A stretch of 64,000 nucleotides of DNA from the NCBI RefSeq assembly GCF_000403355.2, contig NZ_KE159646.1, positions 1,764,258 to 1,828,257 of the forward strand. The letters are read 5' to 3'. A model generated the notes under the pieces. That model ran no database searches. It saw nothing but the letters and a program-made list of their open reading frames with translations, and was not told the origin of the DNA. Made by a program: the position numbers and the translations under genes. Of the stretch, positions 17,273-25,622 are shown in pieces. How positions within the stretch are numbered: position 1 is the stretch's first letter; the number at the start of each line of letters is the position of its first letter. The DNA is from Adlercreutzia caecimuris B7. GTDB taxonomy: Bacteria > Actinomycetota > Coriobacteriia > Coriobacteriales > Eggerthellaceae.

Positions 17273-17530
17273 ATGCAGTACATCGTCGAGTTCTACGATT
17301 TCGACCGCAGCGAGAACACCATGACCGGCCCGTCGTATGAGCGCACCGAGATTGCCCTCAGCCCGCTTGATGCCGTCATTAGGTGCGCACAGCTCGCCGA
17401 TCCGGAGGTCACCGAGATTTCATGCAGCGACGGCGAGGTGATCGCGTCGGCGATGGCGACCGGGTGCTGCGAGTTCGAGTTCCATCTTTACGTGGGCGAC
17501 GCCGACGTGGCGTTCACCCTTCCGGAGTAG
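17273..17530 (+). CDS. Small acidic phage protein
   Basis: 85 residues, acidic, starting about 40 bp inside attL. The ATG at 17273 is spaced 9 bp from GAGAAGGG; an ATG at 17264 is too close. It is followed 9 bp later by another small gene on the same strand. No family is recognised. Its position at the prophage edge, opposite in strand to the lysis genes, suggests a gene expressed from the lysogen. Confidence 0.55.
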   Translation: MQYIVEFYDFDRSENTMTGPSYERTEIALSPLDAVIRCAQLADPEVTEISCSDGEVIASAMATGCCEFEFHLYVGDADVAFTLPE

Positions 17531-17539
17531 GTGGTCGCC

Positions 17540-17779
17540 ATGGCATTCGGAACCGTCGAAGAGCTGCGCGACCTGCTGGACGAGATGGTGGAATGCGGGC
17601 TTGGGGAGCTGCCCATCCGTATGGCCCACCAGCAGAACTGGCCGCTGGCTGAGGTCATCGCGACGGCGACGCGGTGCGAGAGCAACGATGGAGCCGACAC
17701 GATCTGGCTCGCCTGCAACCCGGCGCCACGACATGAGAACCCCTACGCTCCGCGCGAAGCGTGGGAGGGCGAGTGGTAG
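17540..17779 (+). CDS. Small acidic phage protein
   Basis: 79 residues, acidic N-terminal helix (VEELRDLLDEMVECGLGELP). The start at 17540 follows GTAGGTGG; a GTG at 17531 abuts the previous stop. Cotranscribed with the preceding gene and ended by the terminator at 17787-17819. Function unknown. Confidence 0.55.
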   Translation: MAFGTVEELRDLLDEMVECGLGELPIRMAHQQNWPLAEVIATATRCESNDGADTIWLACNPAPRHENPYAPREAWEGEW

Positions 17780-17786
17780 GAGCAGG

Positions 17787-17819
17787 AAAAAGCCCCCGCC
17801 GTGATGGCGGGGGCTTTTC
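17787..17819. terminator. Bidirectional intrinsic terminator
   Basis: The stem AAAAGCCCCCGCC pairs with GGCGGGGGCTTTT around a 6-nt loop, giving A-runs and T-runs on both sides. It lies between the plus-strand small genes and the 3' end of the minus-strand methyltransferase, so it can serve both. Confidence 0.85.
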
Positions 17820-18965
17820 TATTGCCAGAGGTCGAGCACGCCTTGGTTGTAGGCGCGCTGGATGGCATCGGTGGCCGGCTGGAAGTAGCGGTCGTCGCGC
17901 TCGATGCCGATGAACGATCGCTTCTCGTGCGCGCAGGCCACGCCCGTGGAGCCTGACCCCATGAAGGGATCGAGCACCACGCCGCCGGGCCTGCAGCTCA
18001 CCCGGATGATCCGGGCGAGTATGCCGTCCGGCTTCTGGCATATGTGGATGCGATCGGAGCCGGAGAGCGTGTTGATGCGCCAGACGTTGCTGTGCTCCGG
18101 ATCGCAGCGGTGGTAGTTGCGCATTTCCTCGTAGGACTGGCGCCGCGCTTCGTACCCCTCCCTCATAGCTTCGTAGCTTTCCCGCATCGTGTCGTAGCTG
18201 CGGCGCAGGGCGTCGTATCCTCCTGCGGCGGACTCGTCTGTGAGCGACCCCCCCCCCGTGAGGTTTTTTCACGAGGTCGAGCAGGGGCGTCGCGTCGAAG
18301 CCCAGCGGCTCGAACGCCGCCTGCCAGACCGCTTCGGTGGGGATTGCGAATTGCGAGTCCTTGAAGTAGTGCCGGAACATGGCGCCGCTCTTGCCGGTCG
18401 CCTGCCGGTACTTCTCCACCACGTCCTCCTCGGTTATCCCGAGGCGCTCGAGCTCGGCGTAGTACCAGTCCTTTATCGGCCGGTAGCATTCCGGGTTCGA
18501 GTTGATGCGGTCCAGCCCGGTGTGCTTCCATGCGCTGTCCGCGTCCTTCGGCGCATTGAAGAAGTGCATGCAGTACTCGCACACGTTGAACCACGAGCGG
18601 GGCGCCGTGTCGGAGTCGGGGTCGCGGTTCTTCCACGACTGGGCGCGGTACTGCCCCTTGTCCCACACGCAGAACGACATGAGCGCGAAGTTGGTGCGCT
18701 GCTCCATCGCCACCAGTAGGCGGGCTATCTGGGGCATGTCGTTGTGCCATATGTAGAGCACGCCGTTCGGCTTCAGGACGCGCTGAGCCTCCAGCAGCCA
18801 CTCGATCATCCAGTCGATATAGCCTGCGCCGAGGTTATCCCACTCCTCGCCCCGCACCTTGATGTTGTAGGGCGGATCGGCGAGCACGAGGTCCACCGAT
18901 GCGTCGGGAAGAGTGCGCATAATCTCGATGCAGTCCCCCTGCATCGTCTGAAAAGTCGGTTCCAT
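17819..18965 (-). CDS. DNA methyltransferase (N4/N6, beta class), frame broken at a G10 run
   Basis: The N-terminal part carries ADPPYNIKVRG (catalytic motif IV) and the C-terminal part LDPFMGSGSTGVA (AdoMet-binding motif I), the beta-class order. The start at 18965 has GGAGGGA. The two halves are in different frames: at 18248-18257 the coding strand has ten G. Nine G would read HGGGSLTDESAAGG and give one 381-residue protein. Between run and motif I are five tandem heptads of the YEAMRES type (18113-18217), probably a helical spacer. As read, the product stops early or runs out of frame (OFF). Either slippage-based switching or a homopolymer error explains this. Confidence 0.85.
18248..18257 (-). 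repeat. C10/G10 homopolymer in methyltransferase gene
   Basis: Ten C on the plus strand, ten G in the coding strand. A length of 9 (or 12) keeps the methyltransferase open; 10 breaks it. Confidence 0.9.
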
Positions 18966-19036
18966 GATCCCTCCGTAGAACGCAGAAGGGCCGCCCCGAA
19001 GGGCGGCCCCGTAGTGCATTGCGTGTCGCCTCGCCC

Positions 19037-20488
19037 TTAGACCATGGCGAGGTACTTCTTCGTGCCGTCGGTGGACGACATCGCCACGTAGCGGGTCTTG
19101 CCGCTGTACGAGGAGTAGTGCGCCCACCACCAGCCGTCGGCCTCCACGATGTCGGAGGCCACCGAGTAGATGAGCTCGCCTGCGTCGTAGTGCTTGCCGG
19201 TGTCGGTGTCGTTTCCGAGGCGCGGCGCGCTGCGGACGCGCAGGCCGTTGACGAGCACCTTGTAGGTGCCGGGGCGGATGGTGTTCGATGCCGGCTTCGT
19301 GGCCGTCGGCGTCGATTCGACGGGCTTGCCGCCGTAGTAGAGCTCCTGAATCTTCGCCTGCACGGCGTCGTACTTGTCGCCGAGCAGCTTGCGGCGCTCC
19401 TCGCCGGTCGCGGTGATGCGTCCGGTCCAGATAGCGCGCGCCAGCTCCTCGATGGAGCCGGACACGACCGTCTGGGTCGGCGCGCTTCCGGTCGCGGCCT
19501 TGCCCGAAACCACGATGACGGCGTGGCCGTCGCGGACGAGGATGTCGCCCACGCACAGCTGGGACTCGGCGAGGCCGGAGCCCTTGTAGTCGAACATGCC
19601 GGTCTCGAGCAGCTTCGCGTGGGCGTTGCCGGTCCACGGAAGGTTGCCGCCGGCGAACAGGATCGCGTCGGACGCGCCGGCGCATATCGCGCACTCGCCG
19701 GCGAGCGACATGCAGTCGCACTCGCAGGCCTCGTTGATGGCCGCCAGCACGAGGTTCACCTTCTGCGCCTTGGTGCGGATGGTGTTGCGCTCGTTCTGGT
19801 CGTATCCGATGTTGCGGTTCGCAACCGCGCCGGACGCGTTCTCGGCGATCTTCTTAGCCACCGTCGCGTCTTTCGGCCGGTAGCATTTCCACGGGTTCGA
19901 GCTCGACGCGTAGTACGCGCGGATGCTGAGCTCCGACCCGCTCTGGTTGCCGGCCTGCCCGCCGACGTACTTGCCGTTCTCGTCGCAGGACGCCTGCGCA
20001 AGATATACAGCCATGCTTCCCTCGCTTTCTCCCGTGTCGTAGGCCGTGAGGCCGTACTGGTCCACCAGAGCCATGCAGTTGGCGACGTACGCCGAGCTGG
20101 TCGCGTACCCGTCGTCTTTGATGGTCTGGAGGTATGTGCGCGGGTCGGTGATGCCGCGCAGGTTCTGGTAGCGCGCGAGCTGGATGAACTCGAAGTAGCC
20201 GCGCACGCCCTCGTCCATCGAGCCGTAGACCCGGAAGTTGTCCGAGATGGTGGTGAGCGTGCCGGGCTGGTACTCCTCCTGCGTTGACATATTCACGCTG
20301 GGGCCGGTCCATTTGGTCCCGCACTTCATACCGAAGTAGTTGTGATACTTGGAGGCGAGCTTGCTCTCGCCCCAGCCGCTCTCGTTGATCGCCTGCGCGA
20401 TGACCGCCGACGGGCACAGGATGCCGTAGTCGGGGGCGTAGCGCTGCACGATCGGCGCGATGCTGGCTATGAAGTCCTCTTTAGCCAT
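19037..20488 (-). CDS. Modular endolysin (glucosaminidase + peptidase + SH3)
   Basis: 483 residues. Residues 1-150 form a glucosaminidase-type (GH73) domain with IAQAINESGWGESKLA and YHNYFGMKCG. The middle has ECDCMSLAGECAI and a later GHAVIVV, which resemble the Cys and His of a CHAP/NlpC-like peptidase. The last 75 residues (VNGLRVRSAPRLG...) resemble a bacterial SH3 cell-wall-binding domain. It degrades peptidoglycan at lysis. It is next to the holin and lacks a signal peptide, so release depends on the holin. Confidence 0.85.
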   Translation of the reverse strand: MAKEDFIASIAPIVQRYAPDYGILCPSAVIAQAINESGWGESKLASKYHNYFGMKCGTKWTGPSVNMSTQEEYQPGTLTTISDNFRVYGSMDEGVRGYFEFIQLARYQNLRGITDPRTYLQTIKDDGYATSSAYVANCMALVDQYGLTAYDTGESEGSMAVYLAQASCDENGKYVGGQAGNQSGSELSIRAYYASSSNPWKCYRPKDATVAKKIAENASGAVANRNIGYDQNERNTIRTKAQKVNLVLAAINEACECDCMSLAGECAICAGASDAILFAGGNLPWTGNAHAKLLETGMFDYKGSGLAESQLCVGDILVRDGHAVIVVSGKAATGSAPTQTVVSGSIEELARAIWTGRITATGEERRKLLGDKYDAVQAKIQELYYGGKPVESTPTATKPASNTIRPGTYKVLVNGLRVRSAPRLGNDTDTGKHYDAGELIYSVASDIVEADGWWWAHYSSYSGKTRYVAMSSTDGTKKYLAMV

Positions 20489-20542
20489 GTTCGCTCCTTA
20501 ATAGGGCACCGGCGGGACGTGCCGCCGGTGCGCCCCGTTGCC

Positions 20543-20923
20543 CTAGTTGTTCTTCTTGGCGTGCTTTGCGGCGTTCTCGGCGGTGTCCTTCATGGACTGG
20601 TTCTTGGCGGCCACCAGCGGGTCGTCGCTGTCCTTGGCGATGCCCTGCAGGGCGTCGAGCCATCCGCAGGTGATTCCCACGGACTTGAATGCCGAGTAGG
20701 CGAGCTGCACGGCGCCGATGGCGGCCACGATGCAGGTGATCCACGCGATGGGGTCCGCCGGGATGCCGGACACGAACGCCGTGACGACGCCGGCCAGAAC
20801 CGACACGCCGATGGCGATCCAGCGGGCCTTGTTGCCCGTCAGCGTCTTGTTCTTGATGAGCGCCACGACGTACGGCACCACCAGTGCCGTGACGAGCAGC
20901 GCGATTGCCTCGATTCCGTTCAT
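20543..20923 (-). CDS. Holin
   Basis: 126 residues with two or three hydrophobic helices in the first 85 residues, and a basic, Lys-rich C-terminus ending AKHAKKNN, a common holin layout. It is directly upstream of the endolysin gene. It would form membrane lesions that release the lysin. Confidence 0.8.
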   Translation of the reverse strand: MNGIEAIALLVTALVVPYVVALIKNKTLTGNKARWIAIGVSVLAGVVTAFVSGIPADPIAWITCIVAAIGAVQLAYSAFKSVGITCGWLDALQGIAKDSDDPLVAAKNQSMKDTAENAAKHAKKNN

Positions 20924-20938
20924 TGTTGGCTCCTTTCG

Positions 20939-21352
20939 TTAGCCGTGGACGATCGCGGTGTGGATGTCGTGGACCTCCACGGCGATGCCGTCCACCTTGT
21001 TCTGCATGGTCGCCGAGCCCTGCTGGCTCAGCTCGATGCGCGATTCCATGACGGCCATCTGGGCGGTCATGGCGTTCATCGCGGCGGTCGAGCGCTCCTG
21101 CGCCTCGACCTGCCGCGCGGCGATTGCGGCGTTCTCGCGCTCGCGCTCGTCGCGCATGCGCGCCTCTTCGGCCTTGCGCTTCTCGCGCTCGGCCTCGATG
21201 TCGAGCTGCCGCGTCTTGAACTCGCGGTACATGGGGAACGCCTTGATGAGCACCACCGCGAAGATGGCCAGAACGCCGATGGCGAACACCCACATGGGGC
21301 CGTCTGTCGCGGCGGTCAGTCCTTCGATGTAGGCGGTCGCTGCCTGTTCCAT
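20939..21352 (-). CDS. Membrane-anchored coiled-coil protein of the lysis cassette
   Basis: 137 residues. A single hydrophobic helix (MWVFAIGVLAIFAVVLIKAF) is followed by a long Glu/Arg/Ala-rich coiled coil. Such proteins often sit beside holins as accessory or antiholin factors. The exact role is inferred from position only. Confidence 0.55.
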   Translation of the reverse strand: MEQAATAYIEGLTAATDGPMWVFAIGVLAIFAVVLIKAFPMYREFKTRQLDIEAEREKRKAEEARMRDERERENAAIAARQVEAQERSTAAMNAMTAQMAVMESRIELSQQGSATMQNKVDGIAVEVHDIHTAIVHG

Positions 21353-21384
21353 AGTTCACCCCCTCTCGCTTCGCGGTGCGGGGG

Positions 21385-21546
21385 CTACTCGGCGTCGTCG
21401 CCGACGATCTCGGCGAGCTCCTCGGCGGTGATGTGGCCGAGCTCGGCCGCTTTCTCCACCTGCTTCTTGCTCCACGTTCCGCGCTTGTAGAAGCCGGAGA
21501 TGAGCGCGAAGCGCGGGGAATGGTCGGTGGCCTTGGTCTTAGACAT
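21385..21546 (-). CDS. XkdX-like small protein
   Basis: A 53-residue protein with KRGTWSKKQVEKAAELGHIT followed by an acidic tail, the pattern of the XkdX family encoded next to tail-fibre and lysis genes in Gram-positive phages. Its start overlaps the end of the upstream gene by 8 bp. Function of the family is unknown. Confidence 0.65.
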   Translation of the reverse strand: MSKTKATDHSPRFALISGFYKRGTWSKKQVEKAAELGHITAEELAEIVGDDAE

Positions 21547-21850
21547 CCCACTCACCTCCCGTCATCATCAGGTAGGCGATGTCGGCTGCGTTCTGCTCCT
21601 CCTGCGTGGGGAGCGCCGCCTGCTCGCGCTTCTCCTCGAGGATCGCCTCGAACTCCGCCTCGGACACGAGCTCGCCGGCATCGTTGCGCGCGATGACCGT
21701 CAGGCAGGCCATCCGGCGCGCCTCCAGCTCGATGCGCTCGGCGTCGTCGATGATGCCCGCCGCGCGCTTGCCGGCGATGTCGCCGGCCTGCTCGAGCAGG
21801 ATGCGCATCTCGTTGGTCTGCGCCTGCAGGCCGTTGTTCAGTTCGTCCAT
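21539..21850 (-). CDS. Hypothetical protein between RT and lysis genes
   Basis: 103 residues, helical and acidic, starting with a good SD (AGGAG) inside the 3' end of the reverse transcriptase gene. Position in fibre/lysis modules often corresponds to minor tail-tip or fibre-accessory proteins. No family recognised. Confidence 0.6.
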   Translation of the reverse strand: MDELNNGLQAQTNEMRILLEQAGDIAGKRAAGIIDDAERIELEARRMACLTVIARNDAGELVSEAEFEAILEEKREQAALPTQEEQNAADIAYLMMTGGEWDV

Positions 21851-23052
21851 TCGCTTGCTCCTTTCGCTTGCGTGGCCCCTCCGGGGCCGGTTTGCATTTC
21901 GCCATCAGGGGGCGGCCATGCGGCCGCCCTCCCGGTTGCGCCGTGTGTCAGGGATGCGAAGAGCGCATCCATGCCGAGCTTGGTGCGGTGCGCGTTCAGG
22001 TCGGTCAGCGACCCGCGCCACGACTGGTAGGCTTGGTTGAGCTGCTCGGCGGTCATCTTCCCGGAGGCGACCAGCCCCGCCTGCCGCTTGATGCGGCGGC
22101 GCTCTCGTGTCACGGACTCCCTGCATGGGCGGACCACCACCCCTCCGGTCTGTCGGTCGTAGGTGAACTTCTTCTTTAGGAACACGAAGCCGCGCGTCAG
22201 CTTCGTGACGTGCGTTTTCTTCGGGTGGAACACGAGGCCCATCTGGCGCGTCATGTCATAGAGCGCGGCCGCGATGGCCCACAGGTCGGACTTGTCCGGG
22301 TGGATGATGATGAAGTCGTCCATGTACCGGACGTACGCCCCGACCCCGCAGCACTCGGCGATGAAGTGGTCGAGCGGGTTGGGGTACGAGACGGCGTATA
22401 TCTGGTTCGGCTCGCTTCCCAGACCCAGCCCGACCTCGCCCTGAACCTCGACCATGTGGCGGGCGAGCGCCCTCGCGCCGGGGTCGGTCACGTGGCGCTC
22501 GAGCAGGTCGAACACCCCCGCATGGGGGATCGACCCGAAGTAGTTGCTGAAGTCGCCCTGCAGCACGTAGCCGTCGGCGCCGTGGGCGGCGTAGTGCCGC
22601 GCGAGGTACATCTTCGTGCGCTCGATCGCGAACGCCGTGCCCCGCCCCTTGATGTTCGCGGTGTTGTCGAGGATGAGGCTCGGCACTATCGCGGGCACCA
22701 GCACGTTCTGCGTGAGGGACTTCTGCACCACGCGCTCGGAGAAGTGCACCGAGGATATATGGCGCGGCTTGCCGCGCTCCGTGATGTCGAACTCGTGGAA
22801 GCCCCGGCATATCTCCTCGCCGGCCAGCAGGGCCTTGCGGGCGCCCGCGATCTTGAGGAGCCAGTGCCACTGGTAGCGCTGGGTGCTCGCTTTCCACCCG
22901 ACGCCGCGAGCGGCTTCGCGCTGCGCCTTGTAGAGGCTGTTCAGGTCTGCGACCTTCTCCAGCGTGCACTCCCTCGCGCGCTCCTCGCGCTTGCGCCGGC
23001 GCTTCTCCTCTCGTCTGGCGCGGCGGATCGCGCGGCGTTCTTCTGATTTCAT
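21838..23052 (-). CDS. DGR reverse transcriptase
   Basis: 404 residues from the ATG at 23052; an upstream in-frame start at 23226 would add 58 unnatural residues. Fingers and palm motifs are visible: LQGDFSNYFGSI, GLGLGSEPNQIYAVSYPNPL (the motif that is often IGxxxSQ in DGR enzymes), and the catalytic RYMDDFIII. Maturase-like features are absent and the N-terminus is very basic. It would copy the template repeat RNA into adenine-mutagenised cDNA with the accessory protein. It lies downstream of the template repeat in the usual variable protein, accessory, template, RT order. Confidence 0.95.
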   Translation of the reverse strand: MKSEERRAIRRARREEKRRRKREERARECTLEKVADLNSLYKAQREAARGVGWKASTQRYQWHWLLKIAGARKALLAGEEICRGFHEFDITERGKPRHISSVHFSERVVQKSLTQNVLVPAIVPSLILDNTANIKGRGTAFAIERTKMYLARHYAAHGADGYVLQGDFSNYFGSIPHAGVFDLLERHVTDPGARALARHMVEVQGEVGLGLGSEPNQIYAVSYPNPLDHFIAECCGVGAYVRYMDDFIIIHPDKSDLWAIAAALYDMTRQMGLVFHPKKTHVTKLTRGFVFLKKKFTYDRQTGGVVVRPCRESVTRERRRIKRQAGLVASGKMTAEQLNQAYQSWRGSLTDLNAHRTKLGMDALFASLTHGATGRAAAWPPPDGEMQTGPGGATQAKGASEWTN

Positions 23053-23275
23053 AGGGCACCCCGCACAACTCTCAATGGACGCTCGGACAGTTGCTTTGAG
23101 GTGGCGGCATGAAACGGCGCCGAGCGCCCGAGGGCGCCGCCATGCAAGCAGCGTTCGCCGCTCCTCGCGGGGTGCATATTTACGGCGATATGCGCCGATG
23201 GTTGCAGCTTCCTTCCTTTGAGGCACGGCTTTCGGCGGCGGTTCGCCGCCTACTCGGTCTGGCCGATAGAGGAAT

Positions 23276-23397
23276 CAGGGCAGCGGGCGCACCCCGGTGT
23301 TCGAGGTGTTGTTGTTGTTGGCATTGCCGTTGCCGTTGACGTTGCACGCGTTCGTGGAATTCCCCGAATTAGCGCCGCGCAGCCACCAGTTGAAGCG
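23276..23397 (-). repeat. DGR template repeat (TR)
   Basis: A 122-bp repeat of the variable region in the fibre gene, offset 734 bp. Reading on the minus strand it is rich in AAC/AAT codons. There are 12 mismatches to VR, all 12 at adenines of the minus-strand template (29 adenines in all): 6 A-to-C, 3 A-to-T, 3 A-to-G. The RT-proximal 25 bp are GC-rich and identical, fitting the initiation-of-homing side. One more A-to-C mismatch at 23275 could extend it. It lies between the accessory gene and the RT gene. Confidence 0.95.
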
Positions 23398-23425
23398 TGG
23401 GTCAAGCTGCAACCAGCACCGCATG

Positions 23426-23917
23426 TCACGGCACCGGAAGGTCGGAGGCGATCTCCTCGAGCTCGGCGAGGTCGTAGCGCAGCTTCGCGATCCGCTCGTC
23501 GATGCCGGCGCTGCCGGTGAGCTTGGTGTTGCGCTTGCGCGAGGTGAGCGTGTCGAGCTCCTTGCCGAGCATCCCGGCGATCTTCTCGTAGCGGTTCAGG
23601 TTGACCGGCAGGCCGAGGTCCTTCACCACTTGGAGGTCTTGGGTCAGCTGGTAGCAGTTCGCGATCGCGAGCGTCAGGTAGTGCTTGCGCCACAGCACGC
23701 CGTGGGCGGTCGATGGGTAGAACGCCTCGGCCGTCTCGACGTTGTTCACGAGCTCGCGGGCCGTCGCGATCGTCGGGACCGACAGCAGCAGGCGGTGCTT
23801 CTTCGGCACCACTTTCTCGGACGCCATCAGGGCCGTCATCTCGATGCGGATCGACCGCGCGAGCGCCATGTGGTCGCACGGCGACGGCTTGCGGTCGCTC
23901 TCGTACACTCCGCTCAC
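23426..23917 (-). CDS. avd: DGR accessory variability determinant (Avd-like)
   Basis: 163 residues from a GTG start with GAGAGGAGG upstream. Predicted almost entirely helical, with basic patches (SRKRNTKLTG), fitting the four-helix-bundle Avd/bAvd family that binds the RT and template RNA. Position between the variable protein and the template repeat supports this. It is assigned mostly by size, helicity and context. Confidence 0.82.
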   Translation of the reverse strand: MSGVYESDRKPSPCDHMALARSIRIEMTALMASEKVVPKKHRLLLSVPTIATARELVNNVETAEAFYPSTAHGVLWRKHYLTLAIANCYQLTQDLQVVKDLGLPVNLNRYEKIAGMLGKELDTLTSRKRNTKLTGSAGIDERIAKLRYDLAELEEIASDLPVP

Positions 23918-23990
23918 GCGGTCCTCCTCTCGTGGGACGGATAGGCCGCCGCATGACGCGGCGGCCGTTCATAGCCGGTGTGTGTCGGCG

Positions 23991-24929
23991 CTACACGCCG
24001 ACACGGAAGCAGGGCAGCGGGCGCACCCCGGTGTGCGAGGTGGTGTTGGTGTAGGCATTGCCGGTGCCGTTGACGCCGCACGCGGACGCGGAATTCCCCG
24101 AATGAGCGCCGCGCAGCCACCAGATGAAGCGGTCCCCGTCGGGGTTCCGGCGGATGCGGGAGGCGGTGTCCGGGAAGATTGGGAAGTGGCAGTCCATGCC
24201 CACGCTGTAGCCGTTGCCCCAGACGTTGAAGCCGTAGACCTCGGTCTCGGAGAGCGCCCAGACCTTGCCCATGTCGGCCCACGACCACGTGGTCGATTCG
24301 GTGAGGGCCGCCGTGGAGCTGTAGCGCTCCTCGAGCAGCGTGCGGTGGTTCGCGATGACATTCTTCCACTTCTGCGGGAGCAGCGGGAAGAAGGTCTGGT
24401 TCAGCCACTTGTGGAGGTTGCTCGCGAGGTAGGGGTGCTTCTCGGAGGCGTTGCCGTTGTTGTTGTTCGTGGTGTTCCAGACCACGCTGTCCGGCCATAC
24501 GGTGTCGGGCACCATCATGACGTGGTGGTCGGTGATCTCCTCGTCGCAGCAGTTGAGGTAGGGGTCGATCGCGCCGATGCGGTAGCGCATCACCTTGCCG
24601 TCGCTGAGCTTGATGTCGAAGTAGTCCTTGACGTAGATGCCGTCGAAGTTGCCGGCCTTGATGCGCGCGTTGAACCACGCGGCGTCGTCGGTGTAGCCCA
24701 CGATCTCGAGCGCGAAAACCTCCGAGAGGTTGCGCCCGTCGTAGTCGCGCTGCTCGAGCTGCTCGAACCGGGTCTTGTTCTGCTTCTCGTACGCCTGCAT
24801 GTTCGCCACCGACACCGGCGTGCGGGTCGGGTCGAACACGGGCGCCTCGGTGTCCGGGGCGGTCGGGGTCGAGGGGGTGTCGGGCGTCTCGGTCTCGGTG
24901 CCCTCGGGGGTGGTGGTCTCGTCAGCCAT
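23991..24929 (-). CDS. DGR variable protein, tail-fibre tip with C-type-lectin-like fold
   Basis: 312 residues. The N-terminal 35 residues are Thr/Pro-rich. The bulk resembles the DUF6273/CLec-type fold, and the C-terminus (about residues 266-307) is the variable region, starting FIWWLRGAHSGNS and ending GVRPLPCFRV. Ten residues differ from the template-encoded version, mostly Asn in the template. Such proteins display receptor-binding loops on the fibre tip. It lies directly after a tail-fibre gene. The stretch NTTNNNNGN in the middle is Asn-rich but outside the repeat. Confidence 0.9.
   Translation of the reverse strand: MADETTTPEGTETETPDTPSTPTAPDTEAPVFDPTRTPVSVANMQAYEKQNKTRFEQLEQRDYDGRNLSEVFALEIVGYTDDAAWFNARIKAGNFDGIYVKDYFDIKLSDGKVMRYRIGAIDPYLNCCDEEITDHHVMMVPDTVWPDSVVWNTTNNNNGNASEKHPYLASNLHKWLNQTFFPLLPQKWKNVIANHRTLLEERYSSTAALTESTTWSWADMGKVWALSETEVYGFNVWGNGYSVGMDCHFPIFPDTASRIRRNPDGDRFIWWLRGAHSGNSASACGVNGTGNAYTNTTSHTGVRPLPCFRVGV
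24010..24131 (-). repeat. DGR variable repeat (VR)
   Basis: The 122-bp segment inside the 3' end of the variable-protein gene that matches the template repeat except at 12 template-adenine positions, for example 24035, 24043, 24049, 24053, 24064, 24076-24077, 24085-24086, 24089, 24104 and 24124. Confidence 0.95.
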
Positions 24930-24941
24930 GGTGGCTCCTTT

Positions 24942-25622
24942 CTATTCGGGCTTGCCGGGGATGGTCGCTTGCAGGTTCGACGAGGTGTTCTCGCCGAGCA
25001 TGCCTAGCAGGGACAGGAACGGCTCGTCGGGCAGGTACGTCGGCTGGCCTATGCCGTCGCCGGAGGTTCCGCCGCCCATGCCGATGGCCTCGAGGAACGG
25101 GCCGTTCTCCATGAAGGTGAGGACCTTCCAGACGGCATCGAGCTCCTCCGTGAGCTGCTCGGTGGTGATGAACGAGTCGGGGAGGACCTTGAGCTCGACG
25201 GACGCCTTGCTGCCGACGTACACGAACAGGTCCATGCGCTTCTCGAACACGGTGGTGCCGTCGGATGCCGGTATCCACTCGGCGTATTCGCCGGCGTTGG
25301 CGTAGGAGAACAGGATTTCCTCCCCGGTTTCCGGCATGATCGCGAACAGGCCCACCTCCCTCCACCAGTAGCCGTGCTCCAGCTCGTCGTTGATGTAGGT
25401 GCCGCCGATCGTCGCGGTGTTCTCCGGGTGCACCTTGACGCGCGTCACGGCGAAGCTCGCGCAGGTGTGCACAAGGTCCGTCATTTCCTCTGGCGACGTC
25501 GTGTCGGGAACGTAGCCGTCGCCGAAAGCGATGCGGGTGAATACGAGCTTCTTACCCGCGAGCGCCTGCGCGGCCGCCATGTTTCCCCAGCGCGTCATCG
25601 CCGAGTTGTTGAATTCCGCCAT
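24942..25622 (-). CDS. Tail-fibre protein, N-terminal attachment type
   Basis: 226 residues. The first 160 residues resemble the phage tail-collar/fibre N-terminal family (MTRWGNMAAAQALAGKKLVFTRIAFGDG...YWWREVGLFA) that attaches fibres to the baseplate. The C-terminus is short and Gly-rich. Its start overlaps the tail protein I stop (TAATG). It probably carries the DGR-varied protein made from the next gene. Confidence 0.8.
   Translation of the reverse strand: MAEFNNSAMTRWGNMAAAQALAGKKLVFTRIAFGDGYVPDTTSPEEMTDLVHTCASFAVTRVKVHPENTATIGGTYINDELEHGYWWREVGLFAIMPETGEEILFSYANAGEYAEWIPASDGTTVFEKRMDLFVYVGSKASVELKVLPDSFITTEQLTEELDAVWKVLTFMENGPFLEAIGMGGGTSGDGIGQPTYLPDEPFLSLLGMLGENTSSNLQATIPGKPE

Noticed and set aside
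18988-19009. Hairpin GGGCCGCC/GGCGGCCC before the endolysin gene end as terminator
   Set aside because: No T-run on either strand; may be chance in GC-rich DNA.
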